DNA from: Paenibacillus algorifonticola
Lineage (GTDB): Bacteria > Bacillota > Bacilli > Paenibacillales > Paenibacillaceae
Assembly (NCBI RefSeq): GCF_000971975.1
Contig: NZ_LAQO01000022.1
Span: 62,001-126,000 of the forward strand
Direction: 5' to 3'
Length of the DNA stretch: 64,000 nt
Position numbers and translations under genes: made by a program. The notes under the pieces are model-generated. The model was not told where the DNA came from and made no database searches. It saw only the letters and a program-made list of their open reading frames with translations. Numbering within the stretch: position 1 is the stretch's first letter; each line of letters opens with the position of its first letter. Below, one piece after another: positions 27,397 to 35,343 of the stretch.

Positions 27397-27466
27397 TTGC
27401 ATGAGAAACAAAGTTAAATTATAATGGGCTCAAATCACTAATAGTGTATATCGTACACTTATAGTG
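27397..27466 (+). promoter_or_regulatory. Nitrilase operon promoter and palindromic operator
   Basis: TTGCAT (27397-27402) and TATAAT (27420-27425) are 17 bp apart. Just downstream of the expected start lies CACTAATAGTG (27436-27446) and CACTTATAGTG (27456-27466), each a palindrome and together a larger inverted repeat of 13-bp arms with two mismatches. The position suits a repressor site for the IclR protein encoded upstream. Confidence 0.65.
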
Positions 27467-27503
27467 AACTAATTAAAAACTAAAGAATAGGAGTTGTTCA
27501 AAA

Positions 27504-28493
27504 ATGAATCAAACTTTCAAAGCAGCTGCCGTTCAAGCTGCCGCCGTCTATTTGGATCTGGATGCTACGATCGACAAAACGTGCAGGCTCGTGGATGAGG
27601 CCGCAGCTAACGGTGCTAAGGTTATTGCTTTTCCGGAAGCGTTCGTACCGGGATACCCTTGGTGGATATGGCTTGGCAATGCCGACTATGGAATGAAGCA
27701 CTACATTAGGCTGTACGAGAACTCCGTTGAAATCCCAAGCAAATCCATTCGGAAGTTATCTGAAGCGGCCAAACGCAACAAGGTTTATTTCTGCGTATCG
27801 GTCACCGAGAAAGATCGCGGTTCCTTATATCTGACGCAGTTATGGTTTAATCCTAAAGGCGACTTAATCGGCAAACACCGTAAATTAAAAGCAACGAATG
27901 CGGAGAAGATGATCTGGGGCGACGGCGATGGAAGCATGATGTCCGTGTTCGAGACGGAGTATGGCAATCTCGGCGGGTTGCAATGTTGGGAGCACCTCAT
28001 CCCACTAAATCTCTCGGCAATGGCTTCCATGAATGAACAAGTGCATGTTGCCTCCTGGCCAACAGGATTGCCATATGATGGCCATTTGTTCAGCATCGAG
28101 GTGTGCGAAATTGCAACGAAGTACTACGCGATATCTAATCAAACCTTCTGTCTGTTGGCTTCCCAGATTTGGACAGAAGAAATGAGAGATATGCTCGGAG
28201 AAACCGAGTACCAAAGAAATTATATGAAGATTGGATACGGCTTCGCGAAGATCATCGCGCCGAACGGTCATGTGATCAGCAATACGCTAGAGCATGACGA
28301 GGAAGGTATCGTGTATGCGGACATCGATCTCAAACAAATCATTCCCGGCAAATTCCTGATCGATCATGCGGGGCATTATTCCACTCCCGGCTTCTTAAGC
28401 TTAACTTTCGATAAATCCGTTCATGAGCCTGTAAAGGTGATCGGCGAATCGAAGCCAAATGTTATCGGATACGAAGCTATTCAAAATAGCTAA
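27504..28493 (+). CDS. Nitrilase (aliphatic nitrilase/cyanide dihydratase branch)
   Basis: ATG 27504 with ATAGGAG upstream. The 329-residue protein belongs to nitrilase branch 1: FPEAFVPGYPWWIW with catalytic Glu (about 49), KHRKLKAT with catalytic Lys (about 131) and LGGLQCWEHLIPL with the nucleophile Cys (about 165), then HVASWPTGLPYD. Overall length and phrases such as GSLYLTQLWFNPKGDLIGKH recall Bacillus cyanide dihydratase and Rhodococcus aliphatic nitrilases. It would hydrolyse a nitrile (or cyanide) to the acid (or formate) and ammonia, probably as a helical oligomer. First gene of an operon with two NHLP-like small proteins. The true substrate is unknown. Confidence 0.9.
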   Translation: MNQTFKAAAVQAAAVYLDLDATIDKTCRLVDEAAANGAKVIAFPEAFVPGYPWWIWLGNADYGMKHYIRLYENSVEIPSKSIRKLSEAAKRNKVYFCVSVTEKDRGSLYLTQLWFNPKGDLIGKHRKLKATNAEKMIWGDGDGSMMSVFETEYGNLGGLQCWEHLIPLNLSAMASMNEQVHVASWPTGLPYDGHLFSIEVCEIATKYYAISNQTFCLLASQIWTEEMRDMLGETEYQRNYMKIGYGFAKIIAPNGHVISNTLEHDEEGIVYADIDLKQIIPGKFLIDHAGHYSTPGFLSLTFDKSVHEPVKVIGESKPNVIGYEAIQNS

Positions 28494-28524
28494 CAACAAT
28501 TGTCGGAGAGGACTAATTAAAACC

Positions 28525-28851
28525 ATGAATAGCAGTCTTGAACGGAAAATTACCGAACTCGCATGGAGAGACCCTTTGTTTGCTGAAATGATTGAAACGG
28601 ATCCGCATCGAGCGCTGGCGCAAATAGGGGTAGAAGTGCCCGGAAATGTTAAGCTTGACATTCGGAGGCAAAGGAGAGACACCCTATACTACGTTATTCC
28701 GCCTTATTCAGAGGAGCCGGAAAAGGCCGATACGGTCATTAATCAAATGGATCTGTGGCAGAGTGCCGAGTTGTTCGTCTGGATCATGCCCCAGAAGCTG
28801 AAAGTACAACTCTTGGCGATGCGACAAAGCTACAGGAGGAATAACCCCTAA
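28525..28851 (+). CDS. NHLP-domain (nitrile-hydratase-like leader) small protein 1
   Basis: ATG 28525; GGAGAGG at 28504-28510 lies rather far upstream (about 14 bases). The 108-residue protein reads as an NHLP-type domain: RKITELAWRDPLFAEMIETD, then PHRALAQIGVEVPGNVKLDI and DTLYYVIPPYSEE (residues about 6-68). This matches the NHLP leader pattern (A-x-x-DP-x-F, P-x-x-AL-x-x-x-G-x-x-x-P, then a beta strand ending in LP/IP). The nitrile hydratase metal claw C-x-x-C-S-C is absent, and no GG cleavage site or cysteine-rich core follows; the tail of about 40 residues is amphipathic. It overlaps the next gene by one base. It may be a partner or precursor peptide in the nitrilase pathway. Function unknown. 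Confidence 0.7.
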   Translation: MNSSLERKITELAWRDPLFAEMIETDPHRALAQIGVEVPGNVKLDIRRQRRDTLYYVIPPYSEEPEKADTVINQMDLWQSAELFVWIMPQKLKVQLLAMRQSYRRNNP

Positions 28852-29210
28852 TGGATCAACATGATATTTTTACCGGTCATTACCGATTGCTTCAACGAGA
28901 TCAAGCTGCCCGCCAGCGCTTAATGAGCGGTCCAAAAGCAGGATTGGATGAGTATTTTGGATCAGGCACGGTACCTGAAGGGGAATTTCGAATTGAAATT
29001 ATCTCCCAAGAACCGGATACCATTACGATCCTCCTTCCATCGCCCATAGAGGAAGATACGAGCAATGAGGCATTGGATGCTGCTTGTCGCCGTATCTATG
29101 ACATCTTGTTTACAGACGGAGTGGGGGGATATCTGATCCCCGATGATTCCTTAACCTGGGTACTTCGAGATATGCGCTCTAAAGTACTTGATCGCTCTCT
29201 GGGAGAATAA
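28851..29210 (+). CDS. NHLP-like small protein 2
   Basis: Start ATG 28851 overlaps the previous stop (TAATG), with CAGGAGG upstream. The 119-residue protein repeats the NHLP pattern in a more diverged form: QRDQAARQRLMSGPKAGLDE (about 15-34), GTVPEGEFRIEIISQEPDTI and TILLPSPIEE (about 38-66), then a tail with YDILFTDGVGGYLIPDDSLT. GVGG in the tail could be a processing site but no peptidase or modifying enzyme is nearby. It is probably a paralogue of the preceding protein. Family call moderate, role unknown. Confidence 0.55.
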   Translation: MDQHDIFTGHYRLLQRDQAARQRLMSGPKAGLDEYFGSGTVPEGEFRIEIISQEPDTITILLPSPIEEDTSNEALDAACRRIYDILFTDGVGGYLIPDDSLTWVLRDMRSKVLDRSLGE

Positions 29211-29597
29211 ATGAAAATGATAAACAAGAATGTTACGGATAGGATGAAGGATTATTTTACTGCGAGCATTCAACTCGATGTACGAATGTTTGAAGGTATT
29301 TATGCTTCTGAATTCGAAAGCGTGCGAACCGATCTCAAGGGACAGCTTATCCTTATTTCTAGAGAGCAACTTCTTCATAAAGTTCTCCAATTGAAAGAAC
29401 AGAAGTTGTCACTTCCCGGTCTGAATAAAATCGAATTATTAGGCATATCCGAATATGGAGACATTTGTTCGCTCTTATATCGGATGGTTAAGGGAGAGGA
29501 GCAAGCCATTCATCATTACGTCTGGCAACAGACGGATAATCAGTATTTTATGGTTAGGCAGTTTACTGTGGAACAGGATTTAACTTATTTGCTATAA
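29211..29597 (+). CDS. NTF2/SnoaL-like small protein
   Basis: ATG 29211 follows the previous stop directly, with GGGAG inside the end of that gene. The 128-residue protein resembles NTF2-like/DUF4440 folds: an N-terminal helix region MKDYFTASIQLDVRMFEGIY followed by strands with LILISREQLLHKVLQL, IELLGISEYGDICSLLYRMV and QYFMVRQFTVEQDL. Such proteins often act as small isomerases, hydrolases or accessory folds. It is translationally linked to the NHLP-like genes. The specific role is unknown. Confidence 0.5.
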   Translation: MKMINKNVTDRMKDYFTASIQLDVRMFEGIYASEFESVRTDLKGQLILISREQLLHKVLQLKEQKLSLPGLNKIELLGISEYGDICSLLYRMVKGEEQAIHHYVWQQTDNQYFMVRQFTVEQDLTYLL

Positions 29598-29619
29598 CGA
29601 TAAATTGGAGGTTTGAACT

Positions 29620-29640
29620 ATGGATAGACAAAAGGAATGA
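29620..29640 (+). other. Six-codon ORF with strong SD (gene remnant or leader)
   Basis: GGAGG at about 29608-29612 precedes ATG 29620, which encodes only MDRQKE before TGA. About 180 bp of AT-rich DNA without a gene follow before the RidA-like gene. It may be the start of a lost gene or a translated leader. Confidence 0.3.
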
Positions 29641-29823
29641 AAATAACGATGAGTTTCATCCCTCTCAGAGAAAATATTGTTTTATAATAAACTATTATTA
29701 TTATTTTAATTGTTATTGTTATTGCAATGTATAGAACGTGCTGTTCATATTTAATTGTTTCCCACAAAACTAAATTTCATGAAAGAATTTTGTTTTGCAC
29801 AAAATAAAATTGGAGGATTTCAT

Positions 29824-30228
29824 ATGAAGAAAATAAATCCCGATACCCTTACGAGTACAGTGACGAGTCTGATATCTCAAATCGTCGTTGCTCCCGTTTC
29901 TCAGCTAGCCTTTATTTCCGGGCAAGTCGCGTTAAATGAAAAGGGAGAGCTTATCGGAGAGGGGGACTACGGGCTGCAGGCAAAGCAAGTGTTTACTAAC
30001 GTAAAGCTCGCATTGGAAGCAATTGCGACCGGGCCGGAGAATATCGTACAAATGAAAATTCATGTCGTGAACCATAAGCCCGAGTTGGTTGATTCGATCT
30101 TTAGAGCAGGCTTTGAAGTATTCGGCGACCAGTGGCCGCTTACGGCAAGCACCTTTATAGGCGTTCAGGCGCTTGGCTTTGAGGAATGGTTAGTTGAAGT
30201 CGATGCTATCGTATCCATTTTACACTAA
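29824..30228 (+). CDS. RidA/YjgF-family protein with altered active site
   Basis: Start at ATG 29824 with TTGGAGGA 6 bases upstream. The 134-residue protein has the RidA fold: LAFISGQVALNEKGELIGEG (about 35-54), QAKQVFTNVKLALEAI, IVQMKIHVVNH and DQWPLTASTFIGVQALGFEE (about 101-120). In imine-deaminating RidA proteins the equivalent of the last segment carries an Arg (PARS), here replaced (LTAS). It may therefore belong to a Rid subgroup with another reaction. Such subgroups are common in catabolic operons, which fits the nitrilase setting. Confidence 0.8.
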   Translation: MKKINPDTLTSTVTSLISQIVVAPVSQLAFISGQVALNEKGELIGEGDYGLQAKQVFTNVKLALEAIATGPENIVQMKIHVVNHKPELVDSIFRAGFEVFGDQWPLTASTFIGVQALGFEEWLVEVDAIVSILH

Positions 30229-30245
30229 GAGAGGAGCAAATAAGA

Positions 30246-31745
30246 ATGAATTATGACGTTATTGTAATTGGTGGAGGACCCGTTGGAATGATGTTGGCTG
30301 AGGAACTGGCATTGGCTGATGTTAAGGTTTGCGTATTGGAAAAACTAGAAGCCACTACGCCTTACTCGCGGGCGCTTAGCATCCATCCCCGTACATTAGA
30401 GATGTTGGACTTGCGGGGATTGAAATCGGAATTGTTGAAGATTGGCAAACCTCTCCCTACAGGCCATTTTGCAGGCTTGGAAACTCGGTTGGACTTTACA
30501 GTCATCGACTCTTCCTCTAATTATTCCTTGTTTATCGCCCAGTCGGAAACGGAAAAGGTGCTAGAACAGAGAGCGAAGGAACTTGGCGCCGATATTCGCC
30601 GCGGAATGGAAGTATTATCGGTAACTCAGAGCTCTGATTCTGTCGAGGTTATTGCTTCCGGAGCTAGCGGTCAAATTACATTAACGGCAGCTTATGCGGT
30701 TGGCGCCGACGGAGCAGGCAGTATTGTACGAAAGCAGGCCAACATTGCCTTTAACGGAACGGATGCAACACTTACTGCGGTTCAAGGAGATGTCGTATTT
30801 AAAAATCCGCCGAAAACGAGCGTCGTTTCCAGCTTTAATGAAAAAGGAATGATTATGATTGTCCCCGTCTCGAAGGAGTTGCACCGTGTCGTCTTTATCG
30901 ATCCGGAAAGAAATTCAATACCGAAGGACGAGCCCGTTACTTTGGAAGAACTGCGCTCGGGTATGATCCGCATGTTAGGGGATGACTACGGGATTTCCGA
31001 TCCCTACTGGATGACTCGTTTCGGCAATGCAACCCGTCAAGCGGAGCGCTATAGGGAAGGAAGACTGTTCCTTGCGGGGGACGCCGCTCATATTCATTTC
31101 CCAGCCGGCGGACAAGGAATGAATGTGGGCTTGCAAGAAGCCATGAATCTTGGATGGAAACTAGCTGCCGAAGTGAAAGGATGGGCTCCCGAGGTGTTGC
31201 TGGACAGTTACCATGCGGAACGGTTCCCCGTTAATACGGCATTACTTCGGAATACAAGAGTACAAACCCTATTGTTCGGCACCGATTTTTCACCTACAAC
31301 GATTCACCTTCGCAGAATGATTTCGGATTTGTTACAAAGTCCGGATGCAAACTATCGCTTAGCCTGTCAAATTGCGGCCATGGATGTTCATTACAACGAA
31401 CAAGAGAATGTATCGTCACATCTTCTAAATGGCAGCCGACTTGCAGAGATTAAATTACTTTCACAGAATGGCGATGTCTTCAGCAGTTATGAGCTATTCC
31501 GTGATGGTAAATATATATTATTGAATCTAGCTTCGGATAAAATTACAGAAGACATCGTTAGTAATCTGCAGCACCAACATTTCAAATTCGTAAGTGCAAC
31601 TTTGGCTGAACAAGCCAAAGGCTGGGAAAATGTGCACACTGCATTGATTCGACCGGACGGATATATTGCATGGGCAATCTCTGCAACCGAAGCCGATTTA
31701 ATTAACCGAATGGAGCAAGGAATTAAGCAAATCAGCAGAGGTTAA
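30246..31745 (+). CDS. FAD-dependent aromatic-type monooxygenase
   Basis: ATG 30246 with AGAGGAG upstream. The 499-residue protein is a group A flavin monooxygenase: VIGGGPVGMMLAEELALADV (FAD Rossmann site, about 5-24), VGADGAGSIVRKQ (the DG motif, about 153-165), RLFLAGDAAHIHFPAGGQG (the GD motif, about 273-291) and a C-terminal thioredoxin-like domain (about 390-495) typical of phenol hydroxylase/rifampicin monooxygenase relatives. It uses NAD(P)H and O2 to hydroxylate an aromatic or similar compound. Located 17 bases after the RidA-like gene. It could act before or after the nitrilase; the substrate is unknown. Confidence 0.88.
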   Translation: MNYDVIVIGGGPVGMMLAEELALADVKVCVLEKLEATTPYSRALSIHPRTLEMLDLRGLKSELLKIGKPLPTGHFAGLETRLDFTVIDSSSNYSLFIAQSETEKVLEQRAKELGADIRRGMEVLSVTQSSDSVEVIASGASGQITLTAAYAVGADGAGSIVRKQANIAFNGTDATLTAVQGDVVFKNPPKTSVVSSFNEKGMIMIVPVSKELHRVVFIDPERNSIPKDEPVTLEELRSGMIRMLGDDYGISDPYWMTRFGNATRQAERYREGRLFLAGDAAHIHFPAGGQGMNVGLQEAMNLGWKLAAEVKGWAPEVLLDSYHAERFPVNTALLRNTRVQTLLFGTDFSPTTIHLRRMISDLLQSPDANYRLACQIAAMDVHYNEQENVSSHLLNGSRLAEIKLLSQNGDVFSSYELFRDGKYILLNLASDKITEDIVSNLQHQHFKFVSATLAEQAKGWENVHTALIRPDGYIAWAISATEADLINRMEQGIKQISRG

Positions 31746-31760
31746 ATCTTTCTTTGCCTA

Positions 31761-31830
31761 TATTGTTTTTGGAAAAACAATATTCTGCCCGGAAGCATTT
31801 TAACCAAAGCTTTCCGGGCAGAAGCTTTTT
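31761..31830 (+). terminator. Hairpin pair: 10-bp palindrome followed by intrinsic terminator
   Basis: TATTGTTTTT-GG-AAAAACAATA (31761-31782) is immediately followed by TCTGCCCGGAA (31784-31794) pairing with TTCCGGGCAGA (31812-31822) and AGCTTTTT. It ends the nitrilase/monooxygenase message and sits 17 bases before the exporter start, so it may also act as an attenuator. Confidence 0.75.
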
Positions 31831-31846
31831 AATTGGGGGAGTCCTT

Positions 31847-32761
31847 ATGAAGAAAGTTCCAGTTGTTTACATTACGCTCACATTATCAGCCATTTTTTGG
31901 GGAGCAAACTTTAACGCCGGAAAGATTGCTGTAGAAGTGATGAGCCCGACACAAGTGGCAGCTTGGCGATTTATTATAGCTGGTGTGGTCATACTCGCTT
32001 TGTACTGGGTAAAGGAGCGACCCACCTGGTCATTGATCAAACCCTATGCTCTGATTTATCTCCTAATGGGGATCGTCGGGATCTTTTTAATGAATATTTT
32101 CTTGTTTAAAGGGTTAGAGGCTACAAGCCCCATCAACACATCATTAATAACGGCTACCAATCCGATGCTTACGATTTGCCTGTCTGTTTTCTTATTGAAG
32201 GAGAAAATTAACTTTCGCCAACTTGGAGGAATCGTGATCTCTTTCTTGGGAGTGTTATTAGTTCTTACGAATGGTTTGCTGACTGAACTGGGATTGATCT
32301 CGAAAGGTGACTTATACGTATTGCTTGCAACTACACTCTGGTCTTTATATGGAATCCTCGGCAAAAAATATGTCGGCAACGGTTCGCCTCTTGCAACAAC
32401 CGCCATAACAATGGCAGTAGGTGCATTGTTCTTTCTGCCTTACTCTTCTATTACTACGGGGGAAGCCACTTCAGCTAAGGTCATGGAAGCATGGCTAGCC
32501 GTGATCTTTATGGCTTTATTCTGTTCTGTACTAGCTTATTTATGGTGGAATCAAGGTATATCACGTATCGGCGCTAATAAAACGTCTTTGTTCTTTAATA
32601 TCGTTCCCATCTCAACGATGGCCATATCTGCCTTATCGGGCGAAAGAATAGGTACGGCTCAGCTAATTGGCGCCCTTGTCACCATTTGCGGGATTATCTT
32701 GTCGACGAGGACTCCGAAATCAAGCCGCCCTGAATGTTTTACGCAAAACAATCATGTATAA
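31847..32761 (+). CDS. EamA-family (DMT) exporter
   Basis: Start ATG 31847 after GGGGGA. The 304-residue protein has ten membrane helices in two EamA repeats: FWGANFNAGKIAVEV near the start, SLITATNPMLTICLSVFLLK (about 107-126), LWSLYGILGKKYVG (about 164-177) and FNIVPISTMAISALSGE (about 258-274). DMT proteins export amino acids or other small metabolites. It follows the terminator of the nitrilase operon and precedes a MarR gene, so it probably expels a substrate or product of this pathway. That link is inference. Confidence 0.85.
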   Translation: MKKVPVVYITLTLSAIFWGANFNAGKIAVEVMSPTQVAAWRFIIAGVVILALYWVKERPTWSLIKPYALIYLLMGIVGIFLMNIFLFKGLEATSPINTSLITATNPMLTICLSVFLLKEKINFRQLGGIVISFLGVLLVLTNGLLTELGLISKGDLYVLLATTLWSLYGILGKKYVGNGSPLATTAITMAVGALFFLPYSSITTGEATSAKVMEAWLAVIFMALFCSVLAYLWWNQGISRIGANKTSLFFNIVPISTMAISALSGERIGTAQLIGALVTICGIILSTRTPKSSRPECFTQNNHV

Positions 32762-32797
32762 TGGAGAGGAGAGTCATGCATAGAGGAGACGAAACGG

Positions 32798-33283
32798 ATG
32801 CAGCCAACGGATCTATCTAAACAGTGGATATTCAAAAACTTTATACATCTTGTTAGCCAACAGGAGATGAGGGATAGCAAGTTCGCATTCCGAATGCGCG
32901 AAGAAATGCAAAATTTCGAAAAGGAATTTGGCGAAAAGAGCAATCTGACTCTGTCGGATATTCACCTAATCGCATGTATCGGAGATTTCTCCCCGATCAA
33001 TGTAACCTCCATTTCCGAAAAAACCGGATTAACGAAAGGCTCCATCACAAGAATTAGTAAAAAGCTGTTGAAGCTTGAACTGGTAAAAAGACAGCAGATT
33101 AACGATAATAAAAAAGAAGTTTATTATAGCTTGACTCCAAAAGGCCAAAAAGTTCATCTTATTCACAATCGAATCCATCATGAAATTGAAGAGCGCTTTA
33201 TGAAGTTTTTGGATAAATACACAGATGAACAGCTCAATTTTGCGAGAAACCTAATGCAAGACTTGACGGAATGGGATTATTAA
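32798..33283 (+). CDS. MarR-family transcriptional regulator
   Basis: ATG 32798 with AGAGGAGAC upstream. The 161-residue winged-helix protein shows LSDIHLIACIGDFSPINVTS, the recognition helix TKGSITRISKKLLKLELVKR (about 76-95) and the wing DNKKEVYYSLTPKGQKVH. It lies 36 bases after the exporter and is likely its repressor, acting with a small-molecule ligand. It ends in a strong terminator. Confidence 0.87.
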   Translation: MQPTDLSKQWIFKNFIHLVSQQEMRDSKFAFRMREEMQNFEKEFGEKSNLTLSDIHLIACIGDFSPINVTSISEKTGLTKGSITRISKKLLKLELVKRQQINDNKKEVYYSLTPKGQKVHLIHNRIHHEIEERFMKFLDKYTDEQLNFARNLMQDLTEWDY

Positions 33284-33303
33284 GCAATTTGTACGGTGTA
33301 GGA

Positions 33304-33340
33304 ACAAAAACGGCAGCTTAAAACAAGATGCCGTTTTTGT
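33304..33340 (+). terminator. Intrinsic terminator after the MarR gene
   Basis: ACAAAAACGGCA (33304-33315) pairs perfectly with TGCCGTTTTTGT (33329-33340). The symmetric A and T runs make it likely to work in both directions. Confidence 0.9.
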
Positions 33341-33456
33341 GTCGGAGGACAATAAGTAAGCGTCAAGTCCTCCCCACCTTCGTCCCCTTCACTGCCTATG
33401 AGATAATCCTCCTCAGAATGAATACCGAGGGGGATATTTCATGGAAGAATGTATTG

Positions 33457-33495
33457 AAAACGGAATCCAAGATGTTGACCTGGGTTCCGTTTTTT
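33457..33495 (+). terminator. Orphan intrinsic terminator before the IS110 remnant
   Basis: AAAACGGAA (33457-33465) pairs with TTCCGTTTT (33485-33493), followed by further T residues. No gene ends here, so the gene it served has probably been lost. Confidence 0.7.
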
Positions 33496-33549
33496 GTGGC
33501 ATTTAAACAATCAGAAGTACAGAATCAATGAATTGAACGAATTAGTACA

Positions 33550-33929
33550 TCTCATCTTGTTGTAGGTATCGATATGGCTAAAGAAACTCATGTGGCGCAA
33601 GCTACGAATTTTCGGGGAATCGTGCTTTCGAATCGACATCTCTCATTTAGTAACACCATATAAGGCTTTGAAAAGCTGCAGCGTTGGATAGAAGGACTTA
33701 AGCAAAAGCATCGTTTGAATAGTGTTATTATTGGCATGAAACCTACAGGACATTATTGGTGGAACCTGGCGAATTGGATTACAACAAAGAATCGAACGTT
33801 GTCCTAGTAAATCCAGCCACTACCAAAAGAAACAAGGGGAATCGAGATAATAGTCTTTCCAAGAGTGATCCGAAGGATGCTCTTGTCATCGCGGATATTC
33901 TCATTAAATATGAAAATCAAGCTTATTAA
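33550..33929 (+). pseudogene. Decayed IS110-family transposase, N-terminal DEDD part
   Basis: Conceptual translation gives LVVGIDMAKETHVAQATNFR (first catalytic Asp), a TAA stop after SFSNTI, then GFEKLQRWIEGLKQKHRLNS and GMKPTGHYWWNLANWI. After a frameshift it continues NVVLVNPATTKRNKGNRDN and SLSKSDPKDALVIADILIKY before ending. This is the RuvC-like DEDD domain of IS110-type transposases, with the catalytic Glu of the usual MEPTGHYW changed to Lys. Stop, frameshift, catalytic loss and absence of the C-terminal serine-containing domain show it is dead. It marks the right edge of the accessory island. Confidence 0.85.
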
Positions 33930-34054
33930 TAGCCATTTTCAGAGTTACCTTTCTCAATAATTATGAAAGCGACCCTTGATAAATAAAGCTTTTTGGCCGA
34001 AGTTTTCTCAACAATTATGACACCACACAGTATCATTTCTTTCGTATATTTCAA

Positions 34055-34678
34055 GTGGGGAGGTCTTATGATGGAAGAAACGATTGTGTTTTTGAAACGC
34101 CTGCCGAATGGCGCAGCTGGCTGGAGCAAAATCATGAGCAGGAGACGATACTTTGGGTCGGTTTTCGTAAAAAGAGCAGCGGGAAGCCAACCATTAGCTG
34201 GCCAGAGTCAGTAGATGAGGCGCTATGCTTTGGATGGATTGACGGTATTCGCAAAAGCATAGATGAAGAGAATTACAAAATACGCTTCACGCCGCGGAAA
34301 AAAGGCAGTATCTGGAGTGCCGTTAATATGCAGCGTGTGCAGGAGCTAAGTGAAGGCGGACTCATGCATCCGGCAGGGCTTGCCGCTTATGAACGGCGCA
34401 AGGAAGCGAAATCTGCTGTATATGCATATGAGCAGAAGCCGGAGCATATTGTACTGGCGCCAGAGGAAGAAGCGGCTTTCAGGGAGCAGGAAGCGGCATG
34501 GAGCTATTTTCAGGAGCAGCGTGCAACTTATCAGAAAACGGCCCTGTGGTGGGTGATCAGCGCCAAGAAGGAGGAGACGCGCAGCAAGCGGCTTCGCACC
34601 CTGATTGAAAACTCCGCCAGCGGACGAACACTACAGCAATTTACGCCAATCGTCAAAAAAGGAATAGAAAAAAATTAA
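34055..34678 (+). CDS. YdeI/OmpD-associated family protein, probable 5' frameshift
   Basis: The open frame with a GTG at 34055 encodes 207 residues; the family part starts at FETPAEWRSWLEQNHEQETI and continues with WVGFRKKSSGKPTISWPESV, EALCFGWIDGIRKSIDEENY and FTPRKKGSIWSAVN, all typical of YdeI-like (DUF1905-associated) proteins. The upstream residues look wrong. The natural start is more likely ATG 34068 or 34071, after GGGGAGG, in another frame (MEETIVF...); one extra T in the T5 run at 34089-34093 would join the two into EETIVFFETPAEW. So this is either a recent frameshift or a sequencing undercall. Function in the family is not established. Confidence 0.75.
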   Translation: MGRSYDGRNDCVFETPAEWRSWLEQNHEQETILWVGFRKKSSGKPTISWPESVDEALCFGWIDGIRKSIDEENYKIRFTPRKKGSIWSAVNMQRVQELSEGGLMHPAGLAAYERRKEAKSAVYAYEQKPEHIVLAPEEEAAFREQEAAWSYFQEQRATYQKTALWWVISAKKEETRSKRLRTLIENSASGRTLQQFTPIVKKGIEKN

Positions 34679-34761
34679 TTTTGTTTCTTTTTTGCAACTC
34701 TTTTCGCCGCATCTGCGTTGTATAGTTATAAGCATAGAAACGAGTAAGGGAGCGGTACAAA

Positions 34762-35268
34762 ATGAAAAAAGCAATTCTCAGCGCAGCACTCGCCATCGCT
34801 TGTTTATTAACACTTGGTTTGGCTGTAGACAATGGCCAAGGTAATGCATCCACCAGCCCGATTAATCAGACGACCGTCTATATGGATCATATAATTAAAC
34901 AAAATAACGCCTTCGTCGTTACATATGATGAAATTCAGTGGTACGAAGGAGAGGCAGCAAGCGTTCAGTTCCGCCAGCATGAACAAGATGCTGAAATGAC
35001 GGATGCTCCAGACGGCTACTACATTGTCAATGACGATCCTCAGCTTCATGACCTGCCGATTGCAGCAGATGCTGAAGTATTCATGCAAATTTACAATCGT
35101 ACGGGCAACGCAGCAGAAGCGGACATTCAATGGAATGAGCCAATCACTGTAGACAAATTCGTCTCGATTATGAATTCCGATGATCCTTTTCATCTGAAAA
35201 ATTTCCCTTATCACGTTACGATTAAAGACGGGCAAATTGTGAAAATTGTTCAGCAATATATTCCGTAA
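34762..35268 (+). CDS. Secreted protein of unknown function
   Basis: ATG 34762 with AAGGGAG upstream. The 168-residue product has a clear signal peptide (MKKAILSAALAIACLLTLGL, cleavage near residue 30). The mature part is acidic, mostly beta by appearance, with WYEGEAASVQFRQHEQD and DGYYIVNDDPQLHDLPIAAD. I do not recognise a named domain. Similar small secreted proteins of unknown role occur in Bacillales. It is a single-gene unit ending in a terminator. Confidence 0.7.
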   Translation: MKKAILSAALAIACLLTLGLAVDNGQGNASTSPINQTTVYMDHIIKQNNAFVVTYDEIQWYEGEAASVQFRQHEQDAEMTDAPDGYYIVNDDPQLHDLPIAADAEVFMQIYNRTGNAAEADIQWNEPITVDKFVSIMNSDDPFHLKNFPYHVTIKDGQIVKIVQQYIP

Positions 35269-35343
35269 ACCAGAGCGTGAACCCGGGGCTTTCAAGCCTA
35301 GGAACACATAACCCTAACTCTGGACTTGATGAATAGCTGTAGG

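Noticed and set aside
28525..29210. The two small proteins as nitrile hydratase subunits
   Set aside because: The metal-binding C-x-x-C-S-C claw is missing and they are far too short; only the leader-like domain pattern fits.
33328..33531. A 67-codon frame before the IS110 remnant
   Set aside because: No SD, no recognisable domain, and it runs through two terminator hairpins.
33550..33929. An active IS110 element
   Set aside because: In-frame stop, frameshift, Glu-to-Lys change in the catalytic set and lack of the C-terminal domain.
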